Shown: positions 42,172-50,884, counted from the stretch's first letter. The stretch is DNA of 63,393 nt from Aliishimia sp045106335 (GCA_045106335.1 JBGCEM010000123.1:1-63393), one strand, 5' to 3'. Notes: generated from the letters alone by a model not told the origin. Numbers and translations: made by a program.

Positions 42172-43275
42172 TTAGTGTTCGCGCATCTCGGCACGAATTT
42201 GTTGGCGCAACACGTCGATCGGCACTGTTTTGCCTTCCCGGCGAAAACACCAATACGTCCAACCATTGCAACTAGGCGCGCCTTCCAAAGCTGCTCCCAC
42301 TTGATGGATTGACCCTTTGACGTCATCTCCAATCAAGGTGCCATCAGCGCGAACCTTTGCTTTGTGCCTCTTGTTCATCGAAAATAGTTCTTCGCCTGGA
42401 CGCAGCATCCCACGTTCAACAAGCACCCCAAAAGCTACGCGTGGCTCAGCCCGTTTCGATGTGCTGACACTCAACGCATCGCGATCAAACTTACGCACGT
42501 TTGCAATGCGTGCTGCGGCGACTTTGCGATAAGCTTCCTCGCGCTCAATCCCAATGAACTCACGCCCAAGCATCTTCGCAACAGCGCCTGTCGTCCCAGT
42601 CCCAAAAAACGGATCTAAAACAACATCACCGGGATTGGTGGATCCCACCAAAACGCGATGCAACAAGCTTTCGGGCTTTTGTGTCGGATGCGCCTTCTCA
42701 CCCTTGTCGTCCTTCAGCCGCTCATGCCCTGTACAGATTGGCAAAACCCAATCCGAACGCATCTGTATGCCCTCGTTCAATGCTTTTAAGGCCTCGTAAT
42801 TGAACGTATATTTTGCGGCCTCATCCCGGGACGCCCAAATCATTGTCTCATGGGCATTGGTGAACCGCTTGCCGCGAAAATTCGGCATTGGATTGGATTT
42901 GCGCCAAACCACGTCGTTCAGGATCCAATACCCTTGGTTTTGCAGTGCCGCGCCAACCCGAAAGATATTATGATAGGACCCAATCACCCAAATCGCCCCA
43001 TTGGGCTTCAACAACCGCCGCGCTGCCTTCAACCATTCGGTGGTAAAGTCATCATAGGCACGGAAGGACGAGAACTGATCCCAATGGTCATCGACTGCAT
43101 CAACCTTAGAGTTGTCGGGACGATGCAAGTCCCCCTTCAATTGCAAATTGTAGGGTGGATCCGCAAAGATCAGATCAACTGAGCCTTTTGGCAGCGAATT
43201 CATCACATCAATGCAATCACCGGCCAAAATCTGATTAAGGGGCAACGCTTCCGCGCCCTTCATGTGTTTCGTCAT
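42172..43275 (-). CDS. ccrM: CcrM-type adenine DNA methyltransferase (GANTC)
   Basis: Cell-cycle-regulated methyltransferase that methylates adenine in GANTC, 367 residues. The catalytic motif DPPYNLQL (about residues 39-46) precedes the SAM-binding motif DPFFGTGTTGAVA, the beta-class order, with MPNFRGKRFTNAHETMIWASR between. The C-terminal about 85 residues (KAKVRADGTLIGDDVKGSIHQVGAAL) are the CcrM-specific extension needed for DNA binding. It is an orphan enzyme without a restriction partner, lies downstream of rnhB, and has GANTC sites in its own promoter region. Confidence 0.96.
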   Translation of the reverse strand: MTKHMKGAEALPLNQILAGDCIDVMNSLPKGSVDLIFADPPYNLQLKGDLHRPDNSKVDAVDDHWDQFSSFRAYDDFTTEWLKAARRLLKPNGAIWVIGSYHNIFRVGAALQNQGYWILNDVVWRKSNPMPNFRGKRFTNAHETMIWASRDEAAKYTFNYEALKALNEGIQMRSDWVLPICTGHERLKDDKGEKAHPTQKPESLLHRVLVGSTNPGDVVLDPFFGTGTTGAVAKMLGREFIGIEREEAYRKVAAARIANVRKFDRDALSVSTSKRAEPRVAFGVLVERGMLRPGEELFSMNKRHKAKVRADGTLIGDDVKGSIHQVGAALEGAPSCNGWTYWCFRREGKTVPIDVLRQQIRAEMREH

Positions 43276-43307
43276 ATCTGCCTCTTGTCCCCGGCACTTG
43301 TGTGCTC

Positions 43308-43364
43308 GTTAGTTGAACCTAACATGAGTCAGAGGCGATTCGCGGTCAATTTCTTTTTTGAATC
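43308..43364 (-). promoter_or_regulatory. ccrM promoter region with three GANTC sites and an inverted repeat
   Basis: Three GANTC sites occur within 39 bp (GAGTC 43326-43330, GATTC 43337-43341, GAATC 43360-43364, the last overlapping the rnhB stop), all just upstream of the gene whose product methylates them. A perfect inverted repeat GTTAG-N6-CTAAC lies at 43308-43323, 32 bp from the ccrM start. In Caulobacter the ccrM promoter is controlled by its own methylation, GcrA and CtrA, so feedback here is likely but not proven. Confidence 0.6.
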
Positions 43365-43977
43365 AATCGTTTAAGTTTTTTTCTTGATACAACATGTTGT
43401 GGACAGGTTTAAAAGAACGCCGATGATGTGGTGTGACCCCTAAATCTTGAAGCGCCAACCTGTGACTTTTTGATGGATATCCCATATTCGTCTCCCATCC
43501 ATATCCTGGATGCTGTTGCGCCAAATCCACCATCAATCGATCCCGCCTAATTTTAGCCACAATTGAAGCCGCCGCAATGGACAGTGATTTGGTATCTCCT
43601 TTCACCACACCGGTCGCCGGTAGGTTCAAAGCACGTGGCACCATATGCCCATCAATCAAGACATGATCTGGCCGTTCTCCCATATCTGCAACGGCCCGGA
43701 TCATTGCCAAATGAGACGCCTGCAAGATGTTTAAGCGGTCAATTTCGTCAACTGATGCAACGCCGACCCCGACCACGGCTTGCTCAAGAATAAGCGGATA
43801 AAGCACTTCACGTTTCTTGAAGCTCAGTTGCTTTGAGTCGTTGAGCCCTTCGGGGATCCGATCAGACTCCAAAATGACCGCAGCCGCCATAACGGGACCC
43901 GCCAAAGGTCCACGCCCGACCTCATCTACACCGGCAACGCGACCGCCAAGCGCTGCCTCCAAATCAAACGTAGGCAA
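43363..43977 (-). CDS. rnhB: Ribonuclease HII
   Basis: Removes ribonucleotides and RNA from RNA-DNA hybrids, 204 residues. The catalytic acidic residues are in VAGVDEVGRGPLAGPV (Asp and Glu near the N-terminus), DHVLIDG and later Asp in AKIRRDRLM, with NDSKQLSFKKRE and MGYPSKSH. The frame stays open 160 bp upstream, but that part does not look like RNase HII; TTG at 43977 with GGAG 8-9 nt before it gives the normal N-terminus (LPTFDLEAALGGRV). It lies upstream of ccrM in the same direction, a common alphaproteobacterial order. Confidence 0.92.
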   Translation of the reverse strand: MPTFDLEAALGGRVAGVDEVGRGPLAGPVMAAAVILESDRIPEGLNDSKQLSFKKREVLYPLILEQAVVGVGVASVDEIDRLNILQASHLAMIRAVADMGERPDHVLIDGHMVPRALNLPATGVVKGDTKSLSIAAASIVAKIRRDRLMVDLAQQHPGYGWETNMGYPSKSHRLALQDLGVTPHHRRSFKPVHNMLYQEKNLND

Positions 43978-44025
43978 AAAAACCTCTCCTTCACTTAGCA
44001 AAGATAAACTCCCGCCGGAGGCACT

Positions 44026-44073
44026 GCAAATCCAGAATGGATTTGCCCAAATACGTGTGTGAGCAAAGCTCAC
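44026..44073 (-). other. Two adjacent perfect hairpins upstream of rnhB
   Basis: GCAAATCCA-GAA-TGGATTTGC (44026-44046) is a perfect 9-bp stem with a 3-nt loop, and GTGAGC-AAA-GCTCAC (44059-44073) a perfect 6-bp stem. Both lie 50-100 nt before the rnhB start on the minus strand. No T-run follows, so they are not clear terminators and may be structured leader RNA. Confidence 0.5.
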
Positions 44074-44204
44074 GCAATAAAAGAGGGGTAGGTCCCGAAA
44101 CCCACCCCCAAGTTCAGACACATAAATATGATAAATCATGCGTCCGTGCTCTTTGGCCTGTTGAGTTCAAAGCACGCATCCATAGGCCAAAGCTATGCGA
44201 CGCG

Positions 44205-44702
44205 TCAGCGCTGCGCGACACGAAACCCATTTTGACGCAAACACCGCGCCCCCCATCCCGATCTTGGACCATTCGCGGTCCAGACCTGGCGTTGGCAGTG
44301 CTTGGGAAGGTGCTGGGTATGCGCATAGTTGCGCTGCATGCACCGATGCGCAAACAAGCGTGCGCGTCCCTGATCCGTGTCAAACCGGCGCAAACACTGC
44401 TGCGGCAACGCTTGGTGGCGTGCACGTTTGGGCAGGGGGCGGGCTTTAAGCTTTTGGCGGGTCACCGGCTTTATTTTATGGGCCGGATGTGGGGCGACAT
44501 CGGTTTTACGGCGGTGTTTTCTGTCTTTTTGATCTGCGGCGACCAACGCTCCGATAACGGCCAGCCCGAACAACGCAGCGATCGTGCTTTCTGCCTTGTG
44601 GCTGCGCTGTTGGGCCTGCGATGCCGTTGCACTCACGCCTGTCACAAGAAGGGACAGCGCGGTCACACTGGCGATGACTTTTTTATGAATGGCAAGTTTC
44701 AT
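44205..44702 (-). CDS. Hypothetical exported basic protein
   Basis: Unrecognised protein of 165 residues. A signal peptide (KKVIASVTALSLLVTGVSATASQA) is followed by a second hydrophobic stretch (IAALFGLAVIGALVAA, about residues 42-57) and a very basic, His- and Arg-rich C-terminal half with four Cys (QQCL, HRCM, KHCQ, ARCL), which could form two disulphides. The start is ATG at 44702 with AGGAG upstream. It is transcribed towards rnhB and is separated from it by the 227-bp region holding the hairpins. Confidence 0.7.
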   Translation of the reverse strand: MKLAIHKKVIASVTALSLLVTGVSATASQAQQRSHKAESTIAALFGLAVIGALVAADQKDRKHRRKTDVAPHPAHKIKPVTRQKLKARPLPKRARHQALPQQCLRRFDTDQGRARLFAHRCMQRNYAHTQHLPKHCQRQVWTANGPRSGWGARCLRQNGFRVAQR

Positions 44703-44881
44703 CAGGGAACTCCTGTGGGGATCTGAAAATCTGGATGCAGCAGACAAGCCCGCTGCGGTGTGTTTCGATCCTGGCCAAACCGCGTCCGGTCGCACAATAA
44801 CGCGGACCTGCTATCGGATAACCTCTGCCGCGTCCTCCACGTGATATTGAATAACAAGGCCCGGTCCGTCATTCTAAGTGC

Positions 44882-45163
44882 ATGAAAAACCTAACGCTCA
44901 TCAGTGCGATACTCATTTGCATCGCGGCCCAGGCCCAAGCTGCGTGTTATGCGGATTACAAGGCCAAGCAGGACAACCCCTTGCGCCTACACTATGGTGT
45001 CGCCGAAATGACTGGGCCCTGTACGCAAAGTGCCGCGCAATCAGATCTAACCAGGCGATTGGCGGCGCAGGGTTGGACCTTGCTGAACGTGGTGTCTGTG
45101 TTTGGTCCCGAAGGTCTCGATCAAAGGAAAGCCAGTGCCGGATCCTACTACCTTCGCTTCTGA
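44882..45163 (+). CDS. Small exported protein of unknown function
   Basis: Protein of 93 residues with a signal peptide (NLTLISAILICIAAQAQAAC). The mature part is short, with two Cys (AACYADYKAKQDNPLRLHYG and TGPCTQS) and ends in SAGSYYLRF. It looks like a conserved Rhodobacterales family (the YADYKAKxDxPLRLHYGV segment seems motif-like), but I cannot name it. Its end overlaps the next gene by 29 bp, so both are co-translated and may work together at the membrane. Confidence 0.75.
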   Translation: MKNLTLISAILICIAAQAQAACYADYKAKQDNPLRLHYGVAEMTGPCTQSAAQSDLTRRLAAQGWTLLNVVSVFGPEGLDQRKASAGSYYLRF

Positions 45164-45839
45164 GGCCCGCCGCTCGGGCACCCGCCTGGTCACCTTCGGG
45201 ATTGTTGCCATTGTGGCGATTTTGTTGGTTGCAGCCGTTGTGCTTTTTGCGACCTTGCCCGATGCCAACGCGTTCAATGCGCGGGTCGAGCAGTTGTTTA
45301 TCGCCAATGATGACCTGACCAGCCAAGCCAATATCAAGCTGTTGGAAATTTTGGCCAGTTCAGGCACGGCATTTTCTGACACTCTGACCAGTTACCGCGT
45401 GGTGATTTTTGTGTTGTTGGTCTTTGCAACGGCCTTGTTGATCGCGGCTTTGGTGTTCTTGGTCATGCTGGTCGCACTGAACCGCCGTATGGCGCAGATC
45501 GAGCACGCGGGCATCCAAGTGTCCTCTTTGTTGATTAGTCGCGAAGAAAACACGGTTTACCTGAACAACATGGGTTTCAAGCTGACCGATGCAGCGATGG
45601 AGACCATGTCAGTGCTGGCCGAGGCGCGCATGGATGATGATGTTCTGAGTGGCTCGGAACTCGAAGGGCTGATCTCGGGGCGCGATGCCACGGAGTGCGA
45701 AGAAGCTGCCGGGGCCACGCGCATCAAACGTTTGCGCGACACATTGGGCAATCAAATGGTCAGCGCGCTTTTGGTGAAGAATATCGCGCGGCGGGGATAC
45801 ATGTTGTCGGTCTCTAAGGACGTGATCCGGGTTCTATAA
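45135..45839 (+). CDS. Membrane protein with C-terminal OmpR-type winged helix
   Basis: Protein of 234 residues with two membrane helices (about residues 19-41 and 89-115), a periplasmic loop of about 47 residues between them, and a cytoplasmic C-terminal part whose end (TRIKRLRDTLGNQMVSALLVKNIARRGYML) matches the recognition helix and wing of OmpR/PhoB-type winged helices. The order is opposite to ToxR/CadC, which have the DNA-binding domain first. Start GTG at 45135 is chosen for AGGAA upstream; a TTG at 45102 would extend it by 11 residues. Coupled by overlap with the small exported protein, which may be its partner. DNA binding is inferred. Confidence 0.72.
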   Translation: MPDPTTFASEARRSGTRLVTFGIVAIVAILLVAAVVLFATLPDANAFNARVEQLFIANDDLTSQANIKLLEILASSGTAFSDTLTSYRVVIFVLLVFATALLIAALVFLVMLVALNRRMAQIEHAGIQVSSLLISREENTVYLNNMGFKLTDAAMETMSVLAEARMDDDVLSGSELEGLISGRDATECEEAAGATRIKRLRDTLGNQMVSALLVKNIARRGYMLSVSKDVIRVL

Positions 45840-45924
45840 CACCCAGACCATGGCAAAGCAGCGCTGGTCTTCTGAGACCTGCCGCGCCATGATCGCGCAA
45901 ACCCACAAACGCTCGGAGATCGCT

Positions 45925-46692
45925 ATGCCTGCCCCCATCAACCCCTTCAAAGCTGCGCTGAAAGCGGGCGACACTGTTATTGGCTGCTGGATGAGCCTTG
46001 CCGCACCGCATGTCGCTGAAATCATGGGCACGGCTGGGTTTGATTGGCTGGTGATTGACAACGAACACTCTGCCAACGATCTGCGCAATACACGTGATGC
46101 GTTGATTGCGCTTGAGGCTTCTGGCACGCATCCGGTCGTGCGCGTCCCTGTGGGCGAGACTTGGATTATTAAGCAAATGTTGGATGCGGGGGCGCAATCC
46201 ATCATTGTTCCGATGGTTGAAACGGCTGAGCAAGCGCGTGACTTGGTGCGCGCCTGCCGTTATCCGCCCCAAGGTGTGCGCGGTGTGGGATATAGCACAG
46301 CGCGCGCGTCCCGCTTCGGAGAAATCGCGGACTATGGCAAGACCGCCAATGAACAGATCTGTTTGATTGTGCAGGTCGAAAGCCGTGTTGGTTTGGACAA
46401 TCTGGACGAGATCTTGGCCGTAGACGGTCTTGACGGCGTCTTTATCGGCCCGGCAGATCTGGGCGCGGATCTGGGCTATATGGGCGATCTTATGAACCCC
46501 GAGCTGGTCAAAACCATTCTGGATGGGCTGTCCCGGATCGCCGCATCCGATAAGGCCGCTGGGATCTTGAGCTCGGATGATACGATGATCCAAGCTTCGA
46601 TTGATGCGGGCGCGCAATTTGTCGCTGTTGGTTTGGATGTGTTGATGCTGGTTGGGGCGGCGCGCGGATTGGCGAGCAAGTGGAAACGTTAA
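45925..46692 (+). CDS. HpcH/HpaI-family aldolase
   Basis: Class II pyruvate aldolase of 255 residues (4-hydroxy-2-oxoheptanedioate aldolase type). Motifs include the catalytic-base region FDWLVIDNEHS, RVPVGETWIIKQMLDAGAQSIIVPMVETAEQA with the phosphate/pyruvate site, the metal Glu and Asp in IVQVESRVGLDN and GVFIGPADLGADLGY. ATG at 45925 has GGAG 7-8 nt upstream; the frame is open 75 bp further. It precedes an MFS transporter gene, suggesting a shared uptake and cleavage of a sugar- or aromatic-derived acid. Confidence 0.92.
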   Translation: MPAPINPFKAALKAGDTVIGCWMSLAAPHVAEIMGTAGFDWLVIDNEHSANDLRNTRDALIALEASGTHPVVRVPVGETWIIKQMLDAGAQSIIVPMVETAEQARDLVRACRYPPQGVRGVGYSTARASRFGEIADYGKTANEQICLIVQVESRVGLDNLDEILAVDGLDGVFIGPADLGADLGYMGDLMNPELVKTILDGLSRIAASDKAAGILSSDDTMIQASIDAGAQFVAVGLDVLMLVGAARGLASKWKR

Positions 46693-46725
46693 TGCACCAG
46701 TCGGTTTTATGATCGGCCCCGCACT

Positions 46726-47901
46726 ATGATCGGTCCCGGCCTCATCGCGCTGGCTTTGGCCTATGTGTTAAGCCAGTTCTTCCGAGCTTTTTTGGCCGTC
46801 TTAGCGGATCCCTTGGCCAATGCGTTGGGTGCCACTCCAGAACATTTGGCGGGCGCATCCGGGATCTGGTTCCTCAGCTTTGCGTTGATGCAAATCCCAG
46901 TGGGCGAGGCCTTGGACCGCGTCGGCCCGCGGCGCACAGCGTCTGTGTTGCTGGCCTTGGCAGGGGGCGGGGGGGCTGCGGTCTTTGCGCTTGCGACGGC
47001 CCCTTGGCATATTAGTGCGGCGATGTTGTTGATCGGGATCGGCTGTTCGCCAGTCTTGATGGCCAGCTATTTTATCTTTGCCCGTCAATACCCGCCAGCG
47101 CAGTTTGCCACCCTGGCAGCTGTCATGTTGGGCACAGGATCTGTGGGCAATTTGCTGTCGGCCTATCCGATGACCTATGCTTCGGACCTGTTGGGCTGGC
47201 GCGGTGCGCTTTGGGCGCTGTCGGCGGCTTGTGTGATCGTTGGCGCGCTGATTTGGGCCTATGTCAACGACCCGCCCCGGGCGCGATCCACACAAGCTGG
47301 ATCCGTTTTAGACCTTCTGAAAATGCCAGTTCTGTGGCCCATCTTTGCGTTGATGCTGGTGAACTATGCGCCTGCGGGGGCTATTCGCGGACTTTGGATC
47401 GGCCCCTATCTCAGCGAAGTTTACAGTCAAACGGCGGGTCAGGTGGGGCAGGCCACATTGATCATGGGGGGTGCGATGATTGCGGGCACCTTCGCCGTCG
47501 GGCCTTTGGATAAGTTGCTCGGCACACGCAAATGGGTGATTTTTGCAGGGTGCCTAATTTGCGCACTTAGCACTTTGGCCTTGGCGTTAAGTGTCGGAAA
47601 TAGCGCCTTTGTGTCGATTGCCCTGATGGCGTTGATCGGATTCACCGGCGGCACCTTCCCGGTGATTTTGGCTCATGCCCGCAGCTTTTTCCCGCCGCAT
47701 TTGACCGGGCGCGGCGTGACCTTGGTGAATTTGTTTGGCATTGGTGGTGTTGGGATCATGCAATTTGCTTCGGGGCGTTTGCATACGGCGGCTTCGGGTC
47801 TGGGTACTGAAGTGCCTTATGCGTTGATTTTCGCCTTCTTTGGCGGGGCGCTCTTACTGGGTTGTTTGGTCTATTTGTTTAGCCAGGACCGCGTCGATTA
47901 A
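46726..47901 (+). CDS. MFS transporter
   Basis: Twelve-helix major facilitator of 391 residues; the loop motif between helices 2 and 3 is GEALDRVGPRRTASVLLAL, and DRVGPRR is clear. Substrate unknown; the aldolase gene directly upstream hints at an organic acid. The 17 bp before the ATG (46709-46725) nearly repeat the first 17 bp of the gene, giving a six-codon leader ORF whose TGA overlaps the true ATG. Confidence 0.9.
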   Translation: MIGPGLIALALAYVLSQFFRAFLAVLADPLANALGATPEHLAGASGIWFLSFALMQIPVGEALDRVGPRRTASVLLALAGGGGAAVFALATAPWHISAAMLLIGIGCSPVLMASYFIFARQYPPAQFATLAAVMLGTGSVGNLLSAYPMTYASDLLGWRGALWALSAACVIVGALIWAYVNDPPRARSTQAGSVLDLLKMPVLWPIFALMLVNYAPAGAIRGLWIGPYLSEVYSQTAGQVGQATLIMGGAMIAGTFAVGPLDKLLGTRKWVIFAGCLICALSTLALALSVGNSAFVSIALMALIGFTGGTFPVILAHARSFFPPHLTGRGVTLVNLFGIGGVGIMQFASGRLHTAASGLGTEVPYALIFAFFGGALLLGCLVYLFSQDRVD

Positions 47902-47913
47902 AGCACCTGGCTT

Positions 47914-48005
47914 TTAACCTGAGGCACCCTGTGTCACAAATGTCCCAAGAACGCGCAGCCTGGCCGCGCATTCGTTTCCCAGGTCTTAGGCAGGGTACTA
48001 TAAGT
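47914..48005 (+). repeat. Intergenic repeat element, copy A
   Basis: About 92 bp collinear and gap-free with 53487-53578. In the last 67 positions I count about 48 identities, including AGAACGCG and TTAGGCAGGGT. It lies between the MFS gene and asd on the plus strand, with the conserved TTAGGCAGGGT end about 120 bp before asd. It may be a shared promoter, a small RNA or a mobile repeat. Confidence 0.7.
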
Positions 48006-48121
48006 CGCGCCTTTCCAGCCCAAACCCCCTTTCCCCCCTGCCCATTGGGGTATATGCCCGCCCACGGCATAGGCGTCAGTTCCGATCCTGTGCATCTATA
48101 GAGAAGAGAGAGAAAGGTTCG

Positions 48122-49144
48122 ATGGGTTACAAAGTTGTCATCGTGGGCGCCACTGGAAACGTGGGCCGCGAAATGCTGAACATCCTGGCTGAGCGCCAGT
48201 TCCCTGTGGATGAAATTGCTGTGCTGGCCTCGCGCCGCAGCTTAGGCACGGAGATCTCATTTGGCGACACGACCCTGAAGATCAAGGATCTTGATACGTT
48301 TGACTTTACCGGCTGGGACATTGCGTTGTTTGCCATCGGATCGGATGCGACGAAAACCTATGCGCCCAAAGCCGCCGGTGCCGGTTGCGTTGTGATCGAT
48401 AATTCCTCGCTGTATCGTTATGATCCGGACGTGCCGCTGATCGTGCCCGAATGCAACGCGGATGCGATTCATGGGGTTTCCAAGAAGAACATCATCGCCA
48501 ATCCCAATTGTTCAACTGCACAGATGGTTGTGGCGCTTAAGCCTTTGCATGATCGTGCGCGCATCAAACGCGTGGTGGTCAGCACATATCAATCTGTGTC
48601 CGGTGCCGGCAAAGACGGGATGGACGAGCTGTGGGATCAGACAAAGTCGATCTATAACCCGACGTCCGATGTACCCCCTAACACGTTCACCAAGGAAATC
48701 GCGTTTAACGTGATCCCGCATATTGATGTGTTCATGGAGGACGGTTCCACCAAAGAAGAATGGAAAATGGTCGCCGAGACGAAAAAGATTGTCGACACCT
48801 CGATCAAAGTCACAGCCACCTGCGTGCGGGTTCCGGTCTTTGTGGGCCATTCCGAAGCGATCAATATCGAGTTCGAAGACTTCCTGGACGAAGACGAAGC
48901 CCGTGAGATCCTGCGTGAAGCGCCCGGCGTCATGGTCATCGATAAGCGCGAAGATGGTGGCTATGTGACACCCAAGGAATGTGTCGGTGATTTCGCCACA
49001 TTCATTTCGCGCATCCGTCAGGACAGCACGATCGACAACGGCATCAACCTGTGGTGCGTGTCTGACAACTTGCGCAAAGGGGCTGCCCTAAACGCGGTGC
49101 AAATTGCCGAAACACTGGGGCGTGAAGTTCTGAAAAAGGGCTAA
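48122..49144 (+). CDS. asd: Aspartate-semialdehyde dehydrogenase
   Basis: Reduces aspartyl phosphate to aspartate semialdehyde in the lysine, threonine, methionine and diaminopimelate pathways. The 340-residue protein starts with the NADP-binding VVIVGATGNVGREML, has the catalytic Cys in IIANPNCSTAQMVVAL (about residue 132) and the substrate His in RVPVFVGHSEAINIEF. GAGAGAAAGG precedes the ATG. A strong terminator follows, so it is probably a single-gene unit. Confidence 0.97.
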   Translation: MGYKVVIVGATGNVGREMLNILAERQFPVDEIAVLASRRSLGTEISFGDTTLKIKDLDTFDFTGWDIALFAIGSDATKTYAPKAAGAGCVVIDNSSLYRYDPDVPLIVPECNADAIHGVSKKNIIANPNCSTAQMVVALKPLHDRARIKRVVVSTYQSVSGAGKDGMDELWDQTKSIYNPTSDVPPNTFTKEIAFNVIPHIDVFMEDGSTKEEWKMVAETKKIVDTSIKVTATCVRVPVFVGHSEAINIEFEDFLDEDEAREILREAPGVMVIDKREDGGYVTPKECVGDFATFISRIRQDSTIDNGINLWCVSDNLRKGAALNAVQIAETLGREVLKKG

Positions 49145-49169
49145 GCTTGGGACAAATTTGAATTTGAAG

Positions 49170-49200
49170 GGGCGTTGCGGGGCAGCGCCCTTTTTCTTTT
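49170..49200 (+). terminator. Terminator of asd
   Basis: A 9-bp GC-rich stem with one G-U pair (49170-49178 with 49182-49190, 3-nt loop) is followed by TTTTTCTTTT (49191-49200), 26 bp past the asd stop. A clear intrinsic terminator. Confidence 0.92.
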
Positions 49201-49246
49201 GGGCCAGGCAGGGCATGGTCTTATTGTCAAATATATGAGGTCATCC

Positions 49247-50878
49247 ATGACTATGCGCTGTGTTGTTTTTGCCTTGGCTTTGTGCCCTGCTGCGGCGGTT
49301 GCAGGCGAATTTTTGATCCCGTCCCGTGCAACGCAAGCGGTGATTTATCCCAGTGGCGGTCAGATCAGCCATGACGTGCGCCTCAATGTGCCTATGGGTC
49401 GACATCAGATCGTGCTGCCGGATTTGCCGCAAGGCGTGTGGCTGGATGGGCTGCGAGTAAGTGCCCCAGACGTGACCTTGGGCGCGGTGCGGTTTCGCGA
49501 AAATTACGTGCCCCCGCGCGCGGATCAGGACAGTGTAGCACTGCGCGATGCGAAGGCTTTGGTCGCGGATCTGAACGCGCAAATCCAAACCAAACAAGAT
49601 CAGGCAGCGGCGGTGCTGTTTCGCGCCCAAGCGGCTCAGGATCAGATCACGTTTCTGACCGGTCTGGGGAACAGTGCGACATTGCCCACAGATCCGACAG
49701 CGCTCAGCGCGTTGGCCAAGATGATCGGAACGCAAACCTTGGCCGCGCGTCAGGACATACAGTCTGCGCAAGTCGAAGAGCGTAAGATCGCGCGGGATAT
49801 TGATGCGCTGAAAGACCAGTTGAAGACCGCCCAGCAAGCGCTGAAGGCTTTGGTGCCGCAACCTGCCGACCGTCCCTATTTGGTCGTCGATATCACCGCA
49901 GAGAGCAACCTGAACGACGCACCACTGCAGGTCAGTTTCTTTAGCAACGCGGTGTCCTGGCAGCCGACCTATGATCTGCGCCTGTCTGACACACAAACAC
50001 CCGTGCTTAACATCATGCGGGCGGCGCATGTGGTGCAAAATACCAGTGAAAATTGGACGGACATCGAACTAACCTTGTCCACGCAGACCCCGTCAGGGGC
50101 GATTGATCCTGGCAGGTTGTACCCTGATCTTAAACAGTTGATGAACCCAGAGTTGTTGCAGCGCACCCTGGCTCCGGCTCGGAAATCTGTTCAATCCATG
50201 GGCGATGATATGATGGCTGAACCGATGCTGGCCGAATCTGCCTTGCAGGTGGAAACGGAAGGTTTGGCGCTGACCTATCGCTTTTCCCAACCGGTGTCGG
50301 TGGCGTCGGGGGCAGATGTGGTGCGCATCCCGTTTGATCAGATTGACCTGCCCGCCACGCTTGTTGCGCGCGCCGTGCCACTTTTGGAGGATACGGGTTT
50401 TATTGTCGCCAAGGTCACAAATACCAGCGCTGAACCCTTGCTGGCTGCAACGGATGTCGCGCGATATTTTGGCGGTTCGCTCGTGGGGCGCGCGGCGTTC
50501 CCGCAAACGCCCGCGGGTGGCGAATTGGAACTGGGCTTTGGGACTATTGACGGGCTGCAACTGACCCGCGCGGTGCTGGACCGCGCCGAGGGTGATCGGG
50601 GAATTCTGACGCGCTCGAATGAGGCCACGGAGACCGTGCGCATTGATGTGTCCAACCTCACGAACCGCGCGTGGGATGTCGAGCTGCGCGACCGGGTGCC
50701 GTATTCGGAACAAGAAGATCTAAAGATCACCTATACCGCCCGCCCAACGCCGGATGTGCGCCGCGTCAAGGATCAGCGCGGGATTTTGCAGTGGAATTTT
50801 GCGCTGGCCCCTGGGGCGGAAACGTCTGTGGCGACAGATGTCACCATGACTTGGCCAGATGGGCAGATTGTGCAGTAG
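49247..50878 (+). CDS. DUF4139 domain protein (mucoidy inhibitor A-like)
   Basis: Exported protein of about 543 residues. A signal peptide (MRCVVFALALCPAAAVAG) is followed by a beta domain (about 25-110), a coiled-coil region (about 115-200, with Ala/Gln/Lys heptads) and a C-terminal DUF4139 domain with VSFFSNAVSWQPTYDLRLS and FVAKVTNTSAEPLL-like segments. Such proteins were named after a Streptomyces mucoidy inhibitor; the function is unclear. Of three in-frame ATGs (49235, 49247 and one two codons later) the second is best spaced from AGG. It converges with the bicarbonate cassette. Confidence 0.82.
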   Translation: MTMRCVVFALALCPAAAVAGEFLIPSRATQAVIYPSGGQISHDVRLNVPMGRHQIVLPDLPQGVWLDGLRVSAPDVTLGAVRFRENYVPPRADQDSVALRDAKALVADLNAQIQTKQDQAAAVLFRAQAAQDQITFLTGLGNSATLPTDPTALSALAKMIGTQTLAARQDIQSAQVEERKIARDIDALKDQLKTAQQALKALVPQPADRPYLVVDITAESNLNDAPLQVSFFSNAVSWQPTYDLRLSDTQTPVLNIMRAAHVVQNTSENWTDIELTLSTQTPSGAIDPGRLYPDLKQLMNPELLQRTLAPARKSVQSMGDDMMAEPMLAESALQVETEGLALTYRFSQPVSVASGADVVRIPFDQIDLPATLVARAVPLLEDTGFIVAKVTNTSAEPLLAATDVARYFGGSLVGRAAFPQTPAGGELELGFGTIDGLQLTRAVLDRAEGDRGILTRSNEATETVRIDVSNLTNRAWDVELRDRVPYSEQEDLKITYTARPTPDVRRVKDQRGILQWNFALAPGAETSVATDVTMTWPDGQIVQ

Positions 50879-50884
50879 CGTGCG

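Noticed and set aside
43978..44139. N-terminal extension of rnhB
   Set aside because: The residues do not resemble RNase HII, and the region contains two perfect hairpins; TTG 43977 with GGAG fits better.
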